From Actinomycetota bacterium (lineage in GTDB: Bacteria; Actinomycetota; Acidimicrobiia; Acidimicrobiales; CADCTF01), in the NCBI GenBank assembly GCA_019348305.1, contig JAHWJQ010000109.1, positions 1 to 7,058 of the forward strand: a stretch of DNA of 7,058 nucleotides, read 5' to 3'. The notes below the pieces were generated by a model. It saw only the letters and a list, made by a program, of their open reading frames with translations. It made no database searches and had not been told where the DNA came from. The translations under genes and the position numbers were made by a program. Shown piece after piece: positions 6,425-7,058 of this stretch (position 1 is the stretch's first letter; each line of letters opens with the position of its first letter).

Positions 6425-6499
6425 GGTCCTGTGGTGCAGTTTGGAGTGCACGCCGGCCTGTCAAGCCGGAGGTCGCGAGTTCAAATCTCGTCAGGACCG
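6425..6499 (+). tRNA. tRNA-Asp (anticodon GUC)
   Basis: A full cloverleaf can be drawn. The acceptor GGTCCTG pairs with CAGGACC (6492-6498). The D stem is GTGC/GCAC (6434-6437 with 6448-6451). The anticodon stem CCGGC/GCCGG (6453-6457 with 6465-6469) encloses loop CTGTCAA, with anticodon GTC at 6460-6462. The variable region has 5 nt. The T stem GCGAG/CTCGT closes a normal TTCAAAT loop. The discriminator base is G6499, as expected for tRNA-Asp. The 3' CCA is not encoded (bases after 6499 are CCCC) and must be added by the CCA-adding enzyme. Only 4 nt separate it from tRNA-Phe, so both are probably cut from one transcript. Confidence 0.97.
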
Positions 6500-6503
6500 C
6501 CCC

Positions 6504-6579
6504 GGTCGGGTAGCTCAGTTGGTAGAGCGTCCGCCTGAAAAGCGGAAGGTCACCGGATCGATGCCGGTCCCGACCACCA
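6504..6579 (+). tRNA. tRNA-Phe (anticodon GAA), CCA encoded
   Basis: The acceptor GGTCGGG pairs with CCCGACC (6569-6575). The D stem is GCTC/GAGC with loop AGTTGGTA. The anticodon stem TCCGC/GCGGA encloses CTGAAAA, with anticodon GAA at 6537-6539. The variable region is AGGTC. The T stem ACCGG/CCGGT closes a loop reading ATCGATG. The discriminator is A6576 and CCA is encoded at 6577-6579. The oddity is A at T-loop position 54, where bacterial elongator tRNAs almost always have T; all stems are otherwise perfect. Confidence 0.97.
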
Positions 6580-6799
6580 TCACATAGCGAGTGACCGGCG
6601 GTTTTGCCGTCAGCACCACGAGTGGCCCGGGTGGCAGTTCGATTTGCCGTCGACCAGAGCACCACACCCCCCATTCGCTCGGCCCCGCTCGGCGTAGCCC
6701 TGCACGACCGCCGGCCCCCGGCGCTTGGGCAGCCTGAACACCGCATGGCGAAGTTCAGCCTGCCCAGAGGCACGTTTCCCTACCCAAGGAGCCAGACCC
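6580..6799 (+). other. Intergenic region between tRNA-Phe and crcB
   Basis: I see no supportable gene in these 220 bases. A small hairpin-like element, CGGC...GCCG around a GGTTTT stretch (about 6596-6609), lies shortly after tRNA-Phe and could help end the tRNA transcript, but the stem is short. A short imperfect direct repeat, TTTGCCGTC followed by ACCAC, begins near 6603 and again near 6643. The inverted repeat at 6726-6766 is listed separately. AAGGAG at 6786-6791 is the ribosome-binding site of crcB, 8 nt before its ATG. Confidence 0.5.
6726..6766 (+). repeat. 41-nt imperfect inverted repeat upstream of crcB
   Basis: TGGGCAG (6726-6732) and CTGAAC (6734-6739) pair with GTTCAG (6753-6758) and CTGCCCA (6760-6766). 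One C/C mismatch interrupts a 13-bp stem. The 13-base loop contains a small CGC/GCG pairing around ATG. It ends 33 nt before the crcB start. It could be a folded RNA in the crcB leader, a terminator for the tRNA transcript (no T tract follows), or a two-fold-symmetric protein-binding site. The symmetry is seen directly; the role is inference. Confidence 0.7.
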
Positions 6800-7058
6800 A
6801 TGCCCACCTTGCTCGTCGCCGTCGCCGGGGCGGTGGGCGCCGTTGTTCGCTACCGCATCGGACTGGCAGTCGGCGTTCGAGCCTTTCCGTGGGCGACGCT
6901 CGGGATCAACGTTTCGGGTTGTTTCCTCCTGGCTACCGTGCTGGCTGGCCCTGGCCAGGCAAAGTGGGGCGCGGCGGCGACAACGGCGGTCGCGGTGGGT
7001 CTCCTCGGCGGCTACACCACGTTCTCTACGTTCGGGTATGAGACGTTCACGTTGTTGC
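6800..7058 (+). CDS. crcB: CrcB/FluC fluoride channel, N-terminal part
   Basis: The ATG at 6800 follows AAGGAG by 8 nt. The window ends after 86 residues, about two thirds of the usual length of roughly 120-130. The family features are clear: AGAVGAVVRYRIG at 9-21, PWATLGINVSGCFLL at 30-44 with the conserved Asn37, and VGLLGGYTTFSTFGYE at 66-81 with the GG-TTFSTF-E signature. Phe75 and Phe78 correspond to the pore phenylalanines and the T-T-F-S-T-F stretch to the polar track. FluC proteins are small four-helix inner-membrane proteins that form antiparallel dimers and let fluoride leave the cell. Actinobacteria often carry two crcB genes in tandem, so a second copy may follow beyond the window. 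Confidence 0.95.
   Translation, partial: MPTLLVAVAGAVGAVVRYRIGLAVGVRAFPWATLGINVSGCFLLATVLAGPGQAKWGAAATTAVAVGLLGGYTTFSTFGYETFTLL

Noticed and set aside
6425..6579. Mobile-element attachment site at the tRNA genes
   Set aside because: No integrase gene and no second copy of a tRNA 3' end is visible in the window; crcB follows directly.
6580..6799. Canonical fluoride riboswitch before crcB
   Set aside because: I could not find the GGNGAUGG...AAC-GCC...GGCUGAUG pattern on the plus strand; CCCTACCC near 6778 resembles only its very end.

Overview
This 7,058-base window is dense, very GC-rich chromosomal DNA. It looks like an actinobacterium, and I lean towards Acidimicrobiia. The reasons are the GC-rich third codon positions, several GTG starts, genes whose -10 box sits directly before the start codon (leaderless transcripts), and a secreted protein built of 'GYWLVAADGGIFAFGD'-type repeats that I associate with that class. 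The taxonomic call is inference; no rRNA or marker gene is present. I see no insertion sequence, phage gene, CRISPR array or obvious defence system.

Layout. (1) Bases 1-377, plus strand: the C-terminal domain of a siderophore-interacting ferric-chelate reductase, cut by the window edge. (2) Bases 395-1558, minus strand, tail to tail with the first: a secreted protein with six 42-residue propeller-like repeats and a C-terminal 3D (Asp-Asp-Asp) domain, probably acting on the cell wall. Its gene has a recognisable promoter and a GC-rich leader of about 125 nt that could fold. (3) Bases 1787-3598, plus strand, divergent from the second: a 603-residue protein joining a GT2 (GT-A) glycosyltransferase domain to a GT-B-like domain. 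(4) Bases 3626-4492, plus strand: a single-cluster ferredoxin fused to a metallo-beta-lactamase-fold hydrolase with an altered first metal motif.

(5) Bases 4500-5186, minus strand: a CPBP/CAAX-type intramembrane protease. It lies 3 nt behind (6), bases 5190-6312, minus strand: a winged-helix protein of the HTH_42 (YcaQ/AlkZ-like) superfamily. That gene carries one extra base in a run of five C; removing it restores a 373-residue protein with the family's MGWKNR-WYLG motif. (7) Bases 6425-6579, plus strand: adjacent genes for tRNA-Asp(GUC) and tRNA-Phe(GAA). (8) From 6800, plus strand: the first 86 residues of a CrcB/FluC fluoride channel, preceded by a 41-nt imperfect inverted repeat rather than a recognisable fluoride riboswitch.

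The genes do not form one obvious pathway. The window reads as ordinary core and housekeeping chromosome: iron acquisition, cell envelope, redox, membrane proteolysis, tRNAs and fluoride export. I found no convincing undescribed multi-gene system. The points most worth a second look are the single-base frameshift in the winged-helix gene, the ferredoxin-hydrolase fusion, the folded leader before the 3D-domain gene, the inverted repeat before crcB, the A54 in tRNA-Phe, and the recurring leaderless promoter layout.
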